A stretch of 60,834 nucleotides of DNA from Bradyrhizobium sp. YR681. GTDB taxonomy: Bacteria > Pseudomonadota > Alphaproteobacteria > Rhizobiales > Xanthobacteraceae. Each line of letters starts with the position of its first letter. The first letter of the stretch is position 1. Under the pieces are notes generated by a model that was given only the letters and a program-made list of their open reading frames with translations, ran no database searches and was not told the DNA's origin. The position numbers and the translations under genes were made by a program. Positions 34,601-41,837 of the stretch are shown one piece after another. Location of the stretch: contig NZ_AKIY01000014.1 in assembly GCF_000282615.1 (NCBI RefSeq), positions 1-60,834 on the forward strand. Reading direction: 5' to 3'.

Positions 34601-37179
34601 GGGCGCCGACGCTGGTCACCTCGTTCTACAATCGGCTGGGCCAGCTCGCGGCGGTCGGCAATGCGCCCCGCGGCGACGAAGTGGTCGATCCGGACAACCC
34701 TGCCAACGGTCCGATGCAGCGCTATGCGCTCTATCGCTACACCGCGAACGGTCAGGTGCTGACAGAATCTTTCAACAACCTTGCGACATCAATCGCCCGT
34801 TCCTACCAGTATACGCCGGCGCACTGGCTGTCCGGCATCGCTGGCGACTTCTATTCCGAGACCGTGACCTACGGTGCGGGCGGCATCGGCGGCGGCAGCT
34901 ATTACGACGGCAAGATCACCGCCTGGAGCGCGACCTATCGCGACCAACCGGGTGCCGATCCGATGACCGCGCCGGTCACCTACCAGGCGAACTGGACTTA
35001 CGCATATGACGGGCAGGGCCGTCTCACAGCGGCCGCCTGCACCTCCGCGCTTGATGGCGCCACGCGCACGATCGGAAGCGCGGCGTCGCCGGTCAGCTAC
35101 GATGCCAACGGAAACTTCAGCACGGTGCCTCTGGGGGCGTCGTCGCAGCAATATGGCTACCAGACCGCTCCCGCTCCGGCGCCGCGCGATGTGGCGGAAG
35201 ACGATCCGTCGCCGCAGATCAATGACCGGATCAATCTCGTCACCACCACGCTCAATGCCGCCATCGGCTTCACCGAGGGTGAAAATCGTGCGGGCTGGAG
35301 CTGGGGCGCCAGCAACGGCGGTCCGTCCACATCGCAGATCGCCAGCTGGTCCGGCCCGAACGGGCCGCCGAACAACAGCTATCTGTCGCTGGCAGGCGGC
35401 AGCAGCGGCCATTTCGAATTCCTGCGCTTCAGCGGCACAGTCGATCCGGCCGGTACGTTCAAGCTACAATATTGGCTGAACACGCCGCAGCCGTTTTCGA
35501 CGCAGGGCGGCGCCGCGGGCTGGTATCTGTCGGTGCTCACCGCCGGCGGCGCCAACCTGCTGGTTCAGATCAAGGATGTCACCGCCGGTTCGAACGGCTG
35601 GAGCCAGTTCACGGTGACCGTCGATGTGCCGGGCCTGCTCGCATCGATGGCGCTGGATGCACCGGTGGTCGGCATCGCGCTGGTGCTGCGGAATGCCAAG
35701 CGCTCCGGCACCAGCGCGGCCGGCGCTGCGCTTCAGGTCTCGGCGATCGCGCTGACGTCGATCGCGGTACAGAATCCGCAGCCTTACGTGTTCGATGCCG
35801 ACGGCGCCGCGACGTCTGCGCCGCCGTTGCAGGTCACGTCCATCGAATACTGCCCGGTGAACGGGCTTGCGGCGGAGATCGCGCTCGACCGCGTCGAGGT
35901 CGATCGGGTCGGCTATTGCTATGGCGCTTCAGACGCTGTCAGCGCGGGCATCGTCACCAATGCCGACGGCAGCACGAGCAAGGCGCTGTACTTCCAGGAC
36001 CCGGACGGACGCCGCATCGCCTGCTTCAACCAGGCGGCAGGAGCTCCGGCGCCGACCCCGATCTACTACATCTACGGCGCGCGCGGGCCGATCGCGACCG
36101 ACGGTGCCGACGGCGTCCGCTACATGCTCAGCGATCGACTCAATTCCGTGCGCGTGGCGGTGGATGCCACCGGCAATGTCTGCGAGCGCAACGACTACGA
36201 TCCGTACGGTGAAATGCTGTTTGCCCGCACCCGGACCACGCCGGTGGGTGTCGGCTTCGCCGGCCAGTTTCTCGACGATCCGGCCGGCCTCGTCAGCTTC
36301 ATGGGACGGCTGTACGATCCCTCGTTGCGGGTGTGTCTCGATGCGCGGGCCGGCGGGCCTAACACGCCATACGGTATGGCCGCGGGAAATCCGGTCGGTG
36401 TGCAGCCGGACAGCGCGGCGGGAATTCTCAAGCCGCCGCAGGCGGTCGTGGTCGCGCCGGTGCAGCCGCCGCCGCGCGCCCCGGATTGGTATGTGCGCAT
36501 CGGGGACCAATTGGTCGAGGTGCCCTGGCTGTATCTTTACGAGAGCGGGGGGCCGACACGGTTCGTGCCGCCGGCCGGAAAGACTCCGTCGGAACTGGCC
36601 GACTATCTCGAGAAGAGCTATCCCGAGATTGCACTTTCGGATTACTTCAAGAAGCCCGAGCGGCGCGAGCCGAGGACTGGCAGGATCGGAAAAGATGCGG
36701 CGATCGCGGAGGCGCTGGGAATAAGCCTTCACGATTTCTACAATTCGGATCGTCACGAGCACTTCATCTACTTGTCTTCGGTCGATGCCAGCTGTCCCCT
36801 GATCGAGGGCGAATTCGTCTATGTCGTCAATCGCGGGCCCGGCGGGCTGCCGCAGATGGTGCTGTACCAGCAACCGCTGGCCGGGCGTAAGCCTGACGAC
36901 ACCACGTATGTCCGGCACTCCCAGCTTGCAAACGGTGGTTCCGTCATCGCCGCCGGCGGGGTGTATTTCTCCAACGGCGTCGTGATCGTGAACGAAGAGT
37001 CAGGGCATTATCAGCCGAAGACGCAATATGTGTTGTATTCGGCAGCATTTCTGAGGTTGCTTGGCTTCGAGGATGTCACCAACATCCAGTTCAATTCCTT
37101 CACGAATGAGATGCGGACGATGTTCCTGCAGAACATGCAGACCAACATCACCCTCGGCCCCTGGTTTACGCCTCCGTAG
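28684..37179 (+). CDS. Giant SpvB/RHS-type protein with lectin-like modules and an unrecognised C-terminal domain
   Basis: 2831 residues, no signal peptide. The opening resembles the SpvB/TcB N terminus (SGQVAFALPIATLTDPVGPL, GLGWRLVSQS at 60-69). Then a propeller-like beta region (about 340-835), jelly-roll-like modules at about 1150-1315 and 1396-1560, YD repeats from about 1566, and a further jelly-roll-like insertion at about 2196-2364. The RHS core end is GRLYDPSLRVCLDARAGG, then GNPVGVQPDSAAG: the first DP reads DA and the second is out of register. A tail of about 252 residues follows, with RHSQLANGG (2744-2752) and NEESGHYQP (2770-2778). The ATG at 28684 overlaps the previous stop (ATGA). 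No immunity gene follows. Confidence 0.9.
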   Translation: MSSIAQSFVDLASGQVAFALPIATLTDPVGPLAGVTLAYRSDVQADVSTWNLARPTGVAGLGWRLVSQSIAVNADGGIDFVSDDQRNPLRQTGVDGDGTLIYRSEDYLFWKIRYDPRNERWDVTSTDGVRSVYGDADSGRATVQWGVAWGGWAGASNDIAGQRPVAIVWNLSEVVDLWGNAVRYAYRQDAVAVGTGGRSYTRASYLTQITGAAGSMIQLGYRPKDPQEYQNPHAGLTPNAWQSRYETEYLNTVSVTSPSGATLTTITLTYPPSLLGTDQFAKRLLTGWVAVSAGGESRPNYVFAYDTVLSRATSGMMTGLTTPDGRQVTFAYSPLVVGNSARSIPLPMPVASGLTFSLPRLWFERDYVVVIWLRSDSKAQIMAYTWSGRWLAATLDLLPVGNTYAQLQVAVAPNSFVVTAGTSAVAYHVNPAMSGTWTSSGVLALTLTAGEQVAVAAGEGIAAVLGATSGKLNPLLWTGQTWQAQAVTDLSGGATGLAVALSATSDYILAGATSTSLPLLPATLCLMRRDAQNTWQQTLTTVGRAMSVIGSLSIACSDGFAALWSNGPVGANVRLRLGVVSWAADFSALAFTELADQTWATAAVPPVSVHGSSVAMGQTLFRYDGTLWSSQDLSAITYTGQQSVTAVSCGPDRVVRTIAMSAGGATFDVIDFAPNLSTSATPWSTALTTTAASATFAAAAARSGGKSVGSNYVLFNTTANGVTSNAIYYRLPNGTWNTPVSLPDALTATELPSLQILDQRYCIYQSGGNTVVYALANGGVASTGRIALSGQQIMVPNAAPTLLVGPSAFAAYSGTWSTTPSLTLYRVLGDAVLGTQSVEVIDTVACNDGYETATTAYGFTASTATIDVAGERAGFNQAASAVGAASMAVTPYGSTVVNLFNDLTPADANNPTYPNSNNWSNAATFTRLLQGRCYQTRILPASGSPPNSVETFYWQVSTKLLGSAGGRQGFYARIAARSRVLDGVTTTTQFAFAAESGLTTSATTSRFNSLGVQETLVTAYTYWWQQYDPNRTLNLLTPVIQAQSSTGGVVTATTITTWRNDWGSKPGCWAPSAAFIATQAAPQTFNHWTPTNTPLATGWQQQSAVLARSARGVPMRAANAIGVPRSSVLDATGSFTVASFANADIGQLAASYYGFEPYEANTSWSYLGGNLAANLTNAQSHTGSRSLQLFANAAAIAGPTATFLATTDDRTYVFSCWMLIPSGFTSNPANAQWSLQVYTAADPPVAVGSPITLAFPAGASQWQYLNAVVDLAAIRSSGGIGANVPLSISITGFNKVAGSGTIYIDELRFSPVDAGYQASVYDSASFAASANLAENGATLRNVRDGADEIVAMVGPAENVAGISVPAYARAMAANGVFDPNLPNSLLNLRSSAPGVYFDFDPSDASAWTLPSGWSVAQRQLTYDGVAASVLPGSQAVLTAFSNANYAARVAVRHSGTAPPASIGCGNVYAGWDPSQNAWVLSAQQSGVWGTLASRSGSFGSEWLFLMVDGLVSLFVSGNEVFSVQLPNGVVPDGKLKLGLGGAGAFAELAVAVDPMLDIAFYDGAGRFMQRLQLADNSALVASGVLYDAIGRAQYDKNPLDSTLAIGPPASLKQGVGAGPDEKRIDGALTAYLPYLDGKQMTLTQYLDPANGSPFHQAAYEATPLSRPTALAWPGPTLAMNSLHAATMSYGCNQAGDFLQSLLPPNAPGAATGSYYLRQLTDPDGNLIQRVSNQTGQIIAEHLVPAGQGATTSTVFYIYDSAGRLTTTRQPNYYAPPNGSQNTIWQIQRGYTFAGSLASVTSADAGTTQFLYDALGRQRFRLDADGAAQSNPRIVYFLYDGLDRTVETGWVQAAGITWATAAANVDNQSWPSAVSGAVWYRRMTYDLLPSRASAPNLIGRLSQVAVNSTLAASPVTFDTHAYAYDLAGNVTLITSMVPSFATTSYQASFSYNNLGQTTGVTYPRPLDGHGQPTGAPTLVTSFYNRLGQLAAVGNAPRGDEVVDPDNPANGPMQRYALYRYTANGQVLTESFNNLATSIARSYQYTPAHWLSGIAGDFYSETVTYGAGGIGGGSYYDGKITAWSATYRDQPGADPMTAPVTYQANWTYAYDGQGRLTAAACTSALDGATRTIGSAASPVSYDANGNFSTVPLGASSQQYGYQTAPAPAPRDVAEDDPSPQINDRINLVTTTLNAAIGFTEGENRAGWSWGASNGGPSTSQIASWSGPNGPPNNSYLSLAGGSSGHFEFLRFSGTVDPAGTFKLQYWLNTPQPFSTQGGAAGWYLSVLTAGGANLLVQIKDVTAGSNGWSQFTVTVDVPGLLASMALDAPVVGIALVLRNAKRSGTSAAGAALQVSAIALTSIAVQNPQPYVFDADGAATSAPPLQVTSIEYCPVNGLAAEIALDRVEVDRVGYCYGASDAVSAGIVTNADGSTSKALYFQDPDGRRIACFNQAAGAPAPTPIYYIYGARGPIATDGADGVRYMLSDRLNSVRVAVDATGNVCERNDYDPYGEMLFARTRTTPVGVGFAGQFLDDPAGLVSFMGRLYDPSLRVCLDARAGGPNTPYGMAAGNPVGVQPDSAAGILKPPQAVVVAPVQPPPRAPDWYVRIGDQLVEVPWLYLYESGGPTRFVPPAGKTPSELADYLEKSYPEIALSDYFKKPERREPRTGRIGKDAAIAEALGISLHDFYNSDRHEHFIYLSSVDASCPLIEGEFVYVVNRGPGGLPQMVLYQQPLAGRKPDDTTYVRHSQLANGGSVIAAGGVYFSNGVVIVNEESGHYQPKTQYVLYSAAFLRLLGFEDVTNIQFNSFTNEMRTMFLQNMQTNITLGPWFTPP

Positions 37180-37250
37180 CGCCGACCAAGCACGCCTGAT
37201 CACGCTGATCCAGTTTGTCGAACCGATCCCGGTCGGGAGATTCTTGCGTC

Positions 37251-38576
37251 CTAGAAGTCCGAGACCTTTCCGACGGCAAGTCCGGCAAAGCGGTCTGGCC
37301 CGTAGGGACCTGGATCGACGATCGGTACGGCGCCGGTTGCGATATCCGCGATGAGGTGCCCGGCGCCAGGGCCGATACCGAAGCCGTGGCCGCTGAAGCC
37401 CGCGGCCAATATCAATCCGGACAGGCCGGACGCCTCTCCGATGACCGGCACACCATCCGGTGTCGAGTCGATGTAGCCGCCCCATGCGGCCGTGATCCTG
37501 GTGTCCTTCAATGCCGGCAACAGTTCGAGCGCGCGCCGATGCGTGAGCTCGATCGCGTTTCGATCAGGGGTGGGATCCAGAACGCGAACGCGCTCCATCG
37601 GCGTCGGAACGCCGAGGGGCCAGCGGCGGAGCGTTTCATGTCCAGACCTCACGCCTTCAAGGCCGCCGGGGAGCAGACTGCGCCATCGGCGCAGGAACAT
37701 CGGCAGGAATTGCGGAGCAAAGCGCAGCTGCTGCGGCGTCGGATCGACGCGGCCCCGGCCGCTGATGGCGAGCGTGTAGCCGCCATCACCGCGTTTCGTC
37801 ACCGAAACGGCGGAGGTGTGGAGCGCGTCCGGCAGCCCTTTTGCGCCTCCCGAGACGGACAGGATGGATGACCGGATCGAGGCGAGCGGAAGGCGGATGC
37901 CGATCTGATGGCAGAAGGACGAGGACCACGCGCCGCCTGCCAATATGGCGATACGCGTGCGAATTGTGCCGCGCTCCGTCACGACCGCGCTGACCCGGCC
38001 GCCCTCGGTCTCCAGCCCGCGCGCCGCGCACATCTGGTGGACCGTGCTCCCGCGCCCGAGCAGCGCCCGCGCCACCGCCGGCGCCGCCCTGCTGGGATCG
38101 GCGGTGCCGTCGCTCGGCGAGAAGACTCCGCCTTTCCAGGCGCGTCCCGTCGCCGCGCCACGCTGTGTCGCCGCGGCGCCATCGAGCATATGCGTGGTGA
38201 CGCCGACCGTTCGAGCGAAGTCGCGCCAGCGCGCCCAGCCTGCGAGCTCGGCCTCGTCGTTGCTGAGATACAGAAGGCCACAGCGGGAGAAGCCCGTGCT
38301 CTCGCCGCTTTCCGCGCCAAAGCGCTCCCAGAGGTCCAGGCTCCTGGTCGCCATCGGCAACTCGCGGGCATCGCGATTCTGCTGGCGGCACCAGCCCCAG
38401 TTTCGGCTGGACTGCTCGGCTCCGATCCGCCCCTTCTCCACGAGCGCGACGCTGAGGCCCCGCAGGGTGAGATAGTAGGCCGCGAACGCTCCGACGATGC
38501 CACCCCCGATGACCACGACGTCGGCGCTGCGGGGAAGCTCGTGCGAGGTCTCGATATGGCTGAGTGGCGCGGGCAT
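37251..38576 (-). CDS. FAD-dependent amino-acid/amine oxidoreductase (DadA/glycine oxidase family)
   Basis: 441 residues from the ATG at 38576, which follows a good AGGAAG site; the frame is also open to an ATG at 38648, where no ribosome site is clear. The DVVVIGGGIVGAFAAYYL dinucleotide motif is near the N terminus, and GLSGLILAAGFSGHGFGIGP near the C terminus is typical of the D-amino acid dehydrogenase/sarcosine oxidase family. Expected to oxidise an amino acid or amine to an imino acid using FAD. Divergent from an Lrp-type regulator 249 bp away, which probably controls it. Confidence 0.9.
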   Translation of the reverse strand: MPAPLSHIETSHELPRSADVVVIGGGIVGAFAAYYLTLRGLSVALVEKGRIGAEQSSRNWGWCRQQNRDARELPMATRSLDLWERFGAESGESTGFSRCGLLYLSNDEAELAGWARWRDFARTVGVTTHMLDGAAATQRGAATGRAWKGGVFSPSDGTADPSRAAPAVARALLGRGSTVHQMCAARGLETEGGRVSAVVTERGTIRTRIAILAGGAWSSSFCHQIGIRLPLASIRSSILSVSGGAKGLPDALHTSAVSVTKRGDGGYTLAISGRGRVDPTPQQLRFAPQFLPMFLRRWRSLLPGGLEGVRSGHETLRRWPLGVPTPMERVRVLDPTPDRNAIELTHRRALELLPALKDTRITAAWGGYIDSTPDGVPVIGEASGLSGLILAAGFSGHGFGIGPGAGHLIADIATGAVPIVDPGPYGPDRFAGLAVGKVSDF

Positions 38577-38768
38577 CCGGCTTCCTGGATCTTGCTCGTC
38601 GCAGCGTAAGTCGCCCGCCGCCGTGGACGGCACTGGATTCGATGGCATCTCAGCATTTTATGCTGTATCCTCACGGTGCCGTAATACTGCGTTTTCTTCG
38701 AGTGATATGACATCAGTGACAAACGATCTGTGTGCGACGGGCGAGTTTTTGGCTTCCTTGGCCCAATT

Positions 38769-38798
38769 TTCTGTTGTGCCTTCTTCTGTTGTGCCTTC
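38769..38798. repeat. 15-bp tandem duplication upstream of lrp-type gene
   Basis: TTCTGTTGTGCCTTC occurs twice in direct succession, ending 27 bp before the Lrp-type start codon. It lies in the divergent gap 38577-38825. It could be part of an Lrp binding region or a chance slippage product. Confidence 0.6.
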
Positions 38799-38825
38799 TG
38801 ACGCGTGCTCGATGGGGAGTCACCG

Positions 38826-39302
38826 ATGAAGCTGGATCGGATCGACATCAAGATCCTCCACGAGCTCCAGAAGAACGGCCGTATCACCAATGTCGAGCTC
38901 GCCGAGCTGGTGAATCTGTCGCCCAGCCCCTGTCTCATGCGCGTGAAGCGGCTGCAGAGCGAGGGCTACATCGAGGGCTACGCGGCCCAGATCAATGTGC
39001 GCAAGCTCGGACAGACGCTGACCGTGTTCACCGAGGTCACGTTGAAGAACCACAGGCAGATCGACTTCGCCCGTTTCCTGTCGGCGGTCGACAAGGTCGA
39101 CCAGCTGATCGAGTGCCATCTGGTCTCGGGAGGTTACGACTACATGCTGAAATTCGTCACCGCCAGCATCGGCGAGTACCAGACGATCATGGAGCGGTTG
39201 ACGGATATGGACATCGGCATCGACAAATATTTCAGCTTCGTCGTCCTCAAGTCGCCCATCGTGCGCTCGCAGATGCCGCTGACCAGCCTCTTTCCTGCTT
39301 GA
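38826..39302 (+). CDS. Lrp/AsnC family regulator
   Basis: 158 residues. An N-terminal helix-turn-helix (LDRIDIKILHELQKNGRITN, NLSPSPCLMRVKRLQSEG) is followed by a RAM/AsnC ligand domain (about 66-150). GGGGAG precedes the ATG. Divergent from the DadA-like oxidase gene; the usual arrangement is activation of the neighbouring amino-acid catabolic gene by its substrate. The amino acid is not evident. Confidence 0.94.
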   Translation: MKLDRIDIKILHELQKNGRITNVELAELVNLSPSPCLMRVKRLQSEGYIEGYAAQINVRKLGQTLTVFTEVTLKNHRQIDFARFLSAVDKVDQLIECHLVSGGYDYMLKFVTASIGEYQTIMERLTDMDIGIDKYFSFVVLKSPIVRSQMPLTSLFPA

Positions 39303-39324
39303 ACGGCCGCTGCGCCTGTCGTTT

Positions 39325-40986
39325 CTACTGATGGCTATAGGCGCGCACCTCTTCCGCATTCTGTTTCAAATTGTCGAGCCAGTCGGGATCGAGCTTGGGG
39401 ACAGACGAGAACAGCAGCCGCGTATAGGGGTGCTGGGGTGCGGCCAGCCGGGTCGACGCGATCTGCTCGACCTTCTTTCCACGATACATCACGATGATCT
39501 CGTCGCAGATGGCCTCGACGACCGACAAATCGTGGCTGATGAAGACATAGGAGATGCCGAGCCCGCGCTGCAACTCCTTCAGGAGCTCGACCACGGCGGC
39601 CGCCACGACCGTATCGAGAGCCGACGTGATTTCGTCGCACAGGATGAGCATCGGCTCTGCTGCGAGGGCCCGGGCAAAATTCACCCGCTGTTTTTGACCG
39701 CCTGACAGTTCTCCCGGCAATCGATGACGTACGGATTTGGGGAGGCGGACCAGATCGAGCAGCTCGTTGACGCGCGCATCGCGCGTCTTGCCCCTCATGC
39801 CGTGGTAGAAGGTGAGGGGGCGCCTCAGGATGTCTTCCACCGACTTCGCCGGATTGAGCGCGGTGTCCGCATGCTGGAACACGATCTGGATCTGGCGCAG
39901 CTCGTTGCGGGTACGGTTGCGGCCGACCTTGCCCAATTCGCGCCCGTTGAAGATGACGTTGCCCGCATGGGCCGGCAGGATTCCGGCAATCGCCCGGGCA
40001 AGCGTTGACTTGCCGCAGCCGGACTCGCCGATGATGCCCAGATTTCGCCCGCGATCGAGCGTGAGGCTGACGGCCTGGACGGCATTGGCCAGCGGCTGTC
40101 CGTCGCGCGAGCGGGGACCGTAGCCGACCGTCAGATTGTCGACCTCGAGCAAGGGACGCTTCGTCGGGCCCTCGTCGTCGGGCGCCCGCTGCTGCGTCTT
40201 CGGCTTGAATGCGGCCAGCAACTGCCTCGTATAGGGGTGCCGAGCGTTCTCGAGGATATCACCGGTCGTGCCCGCTTCCTGGACGGTGCCGTCCTTGAGC
40301 ACGACGATCCTGTCGGCGATCTGGGCGACCACGGCCAGATCGTGCGAGACGTAGACGCCGGCGATGTTGTGCTGCGCCATGACGGACTTGAATGCGCGCA
40401 GCACCTCGACCTGCGTCGTGACATCGAGCGCGGTGGTCGGCTCGTCGAAGATGACGACCTTCGGCTGCCCGATCAGGGCCATCGCGGCGGCGAGGCGCTG
40501 CAACTGACCGCCCGAGACCTGGTGCGGATAGCGGTCGCCGATCGTTTCCGGCTCCGGCAACGACAGCGCCCTGAACAGCGAGAGCGCCTTGGCTTTCGCC
40601 TCGGCGACCGGCATGAGCTTGTGGATCCGTGCCACCTCGATGACCTGATCCATGATGGTCAGTGCGGGATTGAAGGCGGCCGCAGCGCTCTGCGGCACGT
40701 AGGCGACGCGCGTCCCGCGGATTCGGGCGCGTTCCGTTTCCGAAAGCCTGACCATGTCGACGCCGGCGAGCCGGACCTCGCCGCCGGTGATTGCGCAGCC
40801 TTGTCGTGCGTAGCCCATCAGCGTCATGGCAATGGTGGTCTTGCCCGAGCCGCTCTCGCCGATGAGCGCGACGATTTCTCCCTCGGCGATGTCGAGGCTG
40901 ATACCCTTGATGATCTCGACCCGCCTGCCGGCGTCGGTCGTTGCCTCAACCCTGAGATCGCGGATCTCGACGAGGTTTCCGGTCAT
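39325..40986 (-). CDS. Fused peptide ABC importer ATPase (DppD-DppF type)
   Basis: 553 residues with two complete ATPase domains. Domain 1: Walker A GESGSGKTT at 43-51, signature VSGGQ at 157-161, Walker B VVIFDEPT at 177-184. Domain 2: Walker A GESGCGKST at 320-328, signature LSGGQKQR, Walker B LILCDEITSAL. Each ends with the HPYTR.L motif of oligopeptide importers. The start ATG at 40986 overlaps the stop of the permease gene (ATGA). Last gene of the leftward peptide-transport operon, converging with lrp 22 bp away. Confidence 0.94.
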   Translation of the reverse strand: MTGNLVEIRDLRVEATTDAGRRVEIIKGISLDIAEGEIVALIGESGSGKTTIAMTLMGYARQGCAITGGEVRLAGVDMVRLSETERARIRGTRVAYVPQSAAAAFNPALTIMDQVIEVARIHKLMPVAEAKAKALSLFRALSLPEPETIGDRYPHQVSGGQLQRLAAAMALIGQPKVVIFDEPTTALDVTTQVEVLRAFKSVMAQHNIAGVYVSHDLAVVAQIADRIVVLKDGTVQEAGTTGDILENARHPYTRQLLAAFKPKTQQRAPDDEGPTKRPLLEVDNLTVGYGPRSRDGQPLANAVQAVSLTLDRGRNLGIIGESGCGKSTLARAIAGILPAHAGNVIFNGRELGKVGRNRTRNELRQIQIVFQHADTALNPAKSVEDILRRPLTFYHGMRGKTRDARVNELLDLVRLPKSVRHRLPGELSGGQKQRVNFARALAAEPMLILCDEITSALDTVVAAAVVELLKELQRGLGISYVFISHDLSVVEAICDEIIVMYRGKKVEQIASTRLAAPQHPYTRLLFSSVPKLDPDWLDNLKQNAEEVRAYSHQ

Positions 40987-41837
40987 TCGGGGCTCCGGTC
41001 GCGGATCCTGCGCGGCAGGTTGTCGATCAGGAGGTTGACGCTGACGGTCAGGCTTGCGATGGCGAACGAGGGGAAGATCACCGCCGGTGCGCCGAAGGGC
41101 AGGCCGCCGATGTTCTCGCGAACCAGTGCTCCCCAGTCGGCGTAGGGCGGCTGCACGCCTAACCCGAGAAAGGACAGGCCGGAGAGCAGCAGCACGATGA
41201 AGACGAATCGCAGGCCGAGATCGGCAAGCACGGGACCGAGAATGTTGGGGAGAATCTCCGAGGCGATGAGATAGGGCAGGCGTTCGCCGCGAATGCGGGC
41301 GACCACCATGAAGTCCATCGTGTTGACGTTGACGGCAAGGGCGCGGGCGAAGCGGTAGGCGCCGGGCGTGTAGATCACCGACAGCGTCGCGATCAGCGCC
41401 GGGATCGACGAGCCGACGGCGGCGACCACGACGAGGCCGAACAGCTTGCTTGGAATCGAGTTGAGCGCATCGAGAAAGCGGCTCAGCATGCTGTCGAACC
41501 ACCCGCCGGCGACGGCCGCAGTCATGCCGAGCGCGACGCCGCTGAAGCAGGCGATGGAGACGGCGGCAAGGGAGATGCCGAGCGTGTAGCGCGCGCCGAT
41601 CAGGATGCGCGAAAAGATGTCCCGGCCGAGATAGTCGGAGCCGAGCCACAGGTCCCGGCTGATGGGGCCGAAATAATCGGTATCGACGATCTCGCCGACG
41701 GAATGCGGGATGATGTGCGGGGCAAAAAGGGCGGCTCCGGCCCAGAGCAGGATAATGCCAAGGGCCGACACGCCGACGGGATTGAAACGATAGCCCAACC
41801 GCATGCCAAGCCGGCTTGACGACATCGGGTTCGTCAT
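40983..41837 (-). CDS. DppC-type ABC permease
   Basis: 284-residue inner-membrane permease of a peptide/nickel importer. N-terminal span near 22-40, GSDYLGRDIFSRILIGARYTL at the start of the transmembrane domain, and LSFLGLGVQPPYADWGALV near the C terminus are DppC signatures. The start at 41837 overlaps the DppB stop (ATGA), and its own stop overlaps the ATPase start. Confidence 0.94.
   Translation of the reverse strand: MTNPMSSSRLGMRLGYRFNPVGVSALGIILLWAGAALFAPHIIPHSVGEIVDTDYFGPISRDLWLGSDYLGRDIFSRILIGARYTLGISLAAVSIACFSGVALGMTAAVAGGWFDSMLSRFLDALNSIPSKLFGLVVVAAVGSSIPALIATLSVIYTPGAYRFARALAVNVNTMDFMVVARIRGERLPYLIASEILPNILGPVLADLGLRFVFIVLLLSGLSFLGLGVQPPYADWGALVRENIGGLPFGAPAVIFPSFAIASLTVSVNLLIDNLPRRIRDRSPE

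Noticed and set aside
28684..37179. Complete Tc insecticidal toxin complex or type VI RHS effector
   Set aside because: The SpvB-like start suggests TcB, but no TcA subunit, PAAR domain, VgrG or EagR chaperone is visible in the window.
16209..37179. Integrated mobile island
   Set aside because: No integrase, transposase, tRNA or flanking direct repeats could be seen, and base composition is similar to the neighbours except in the promoter gap.
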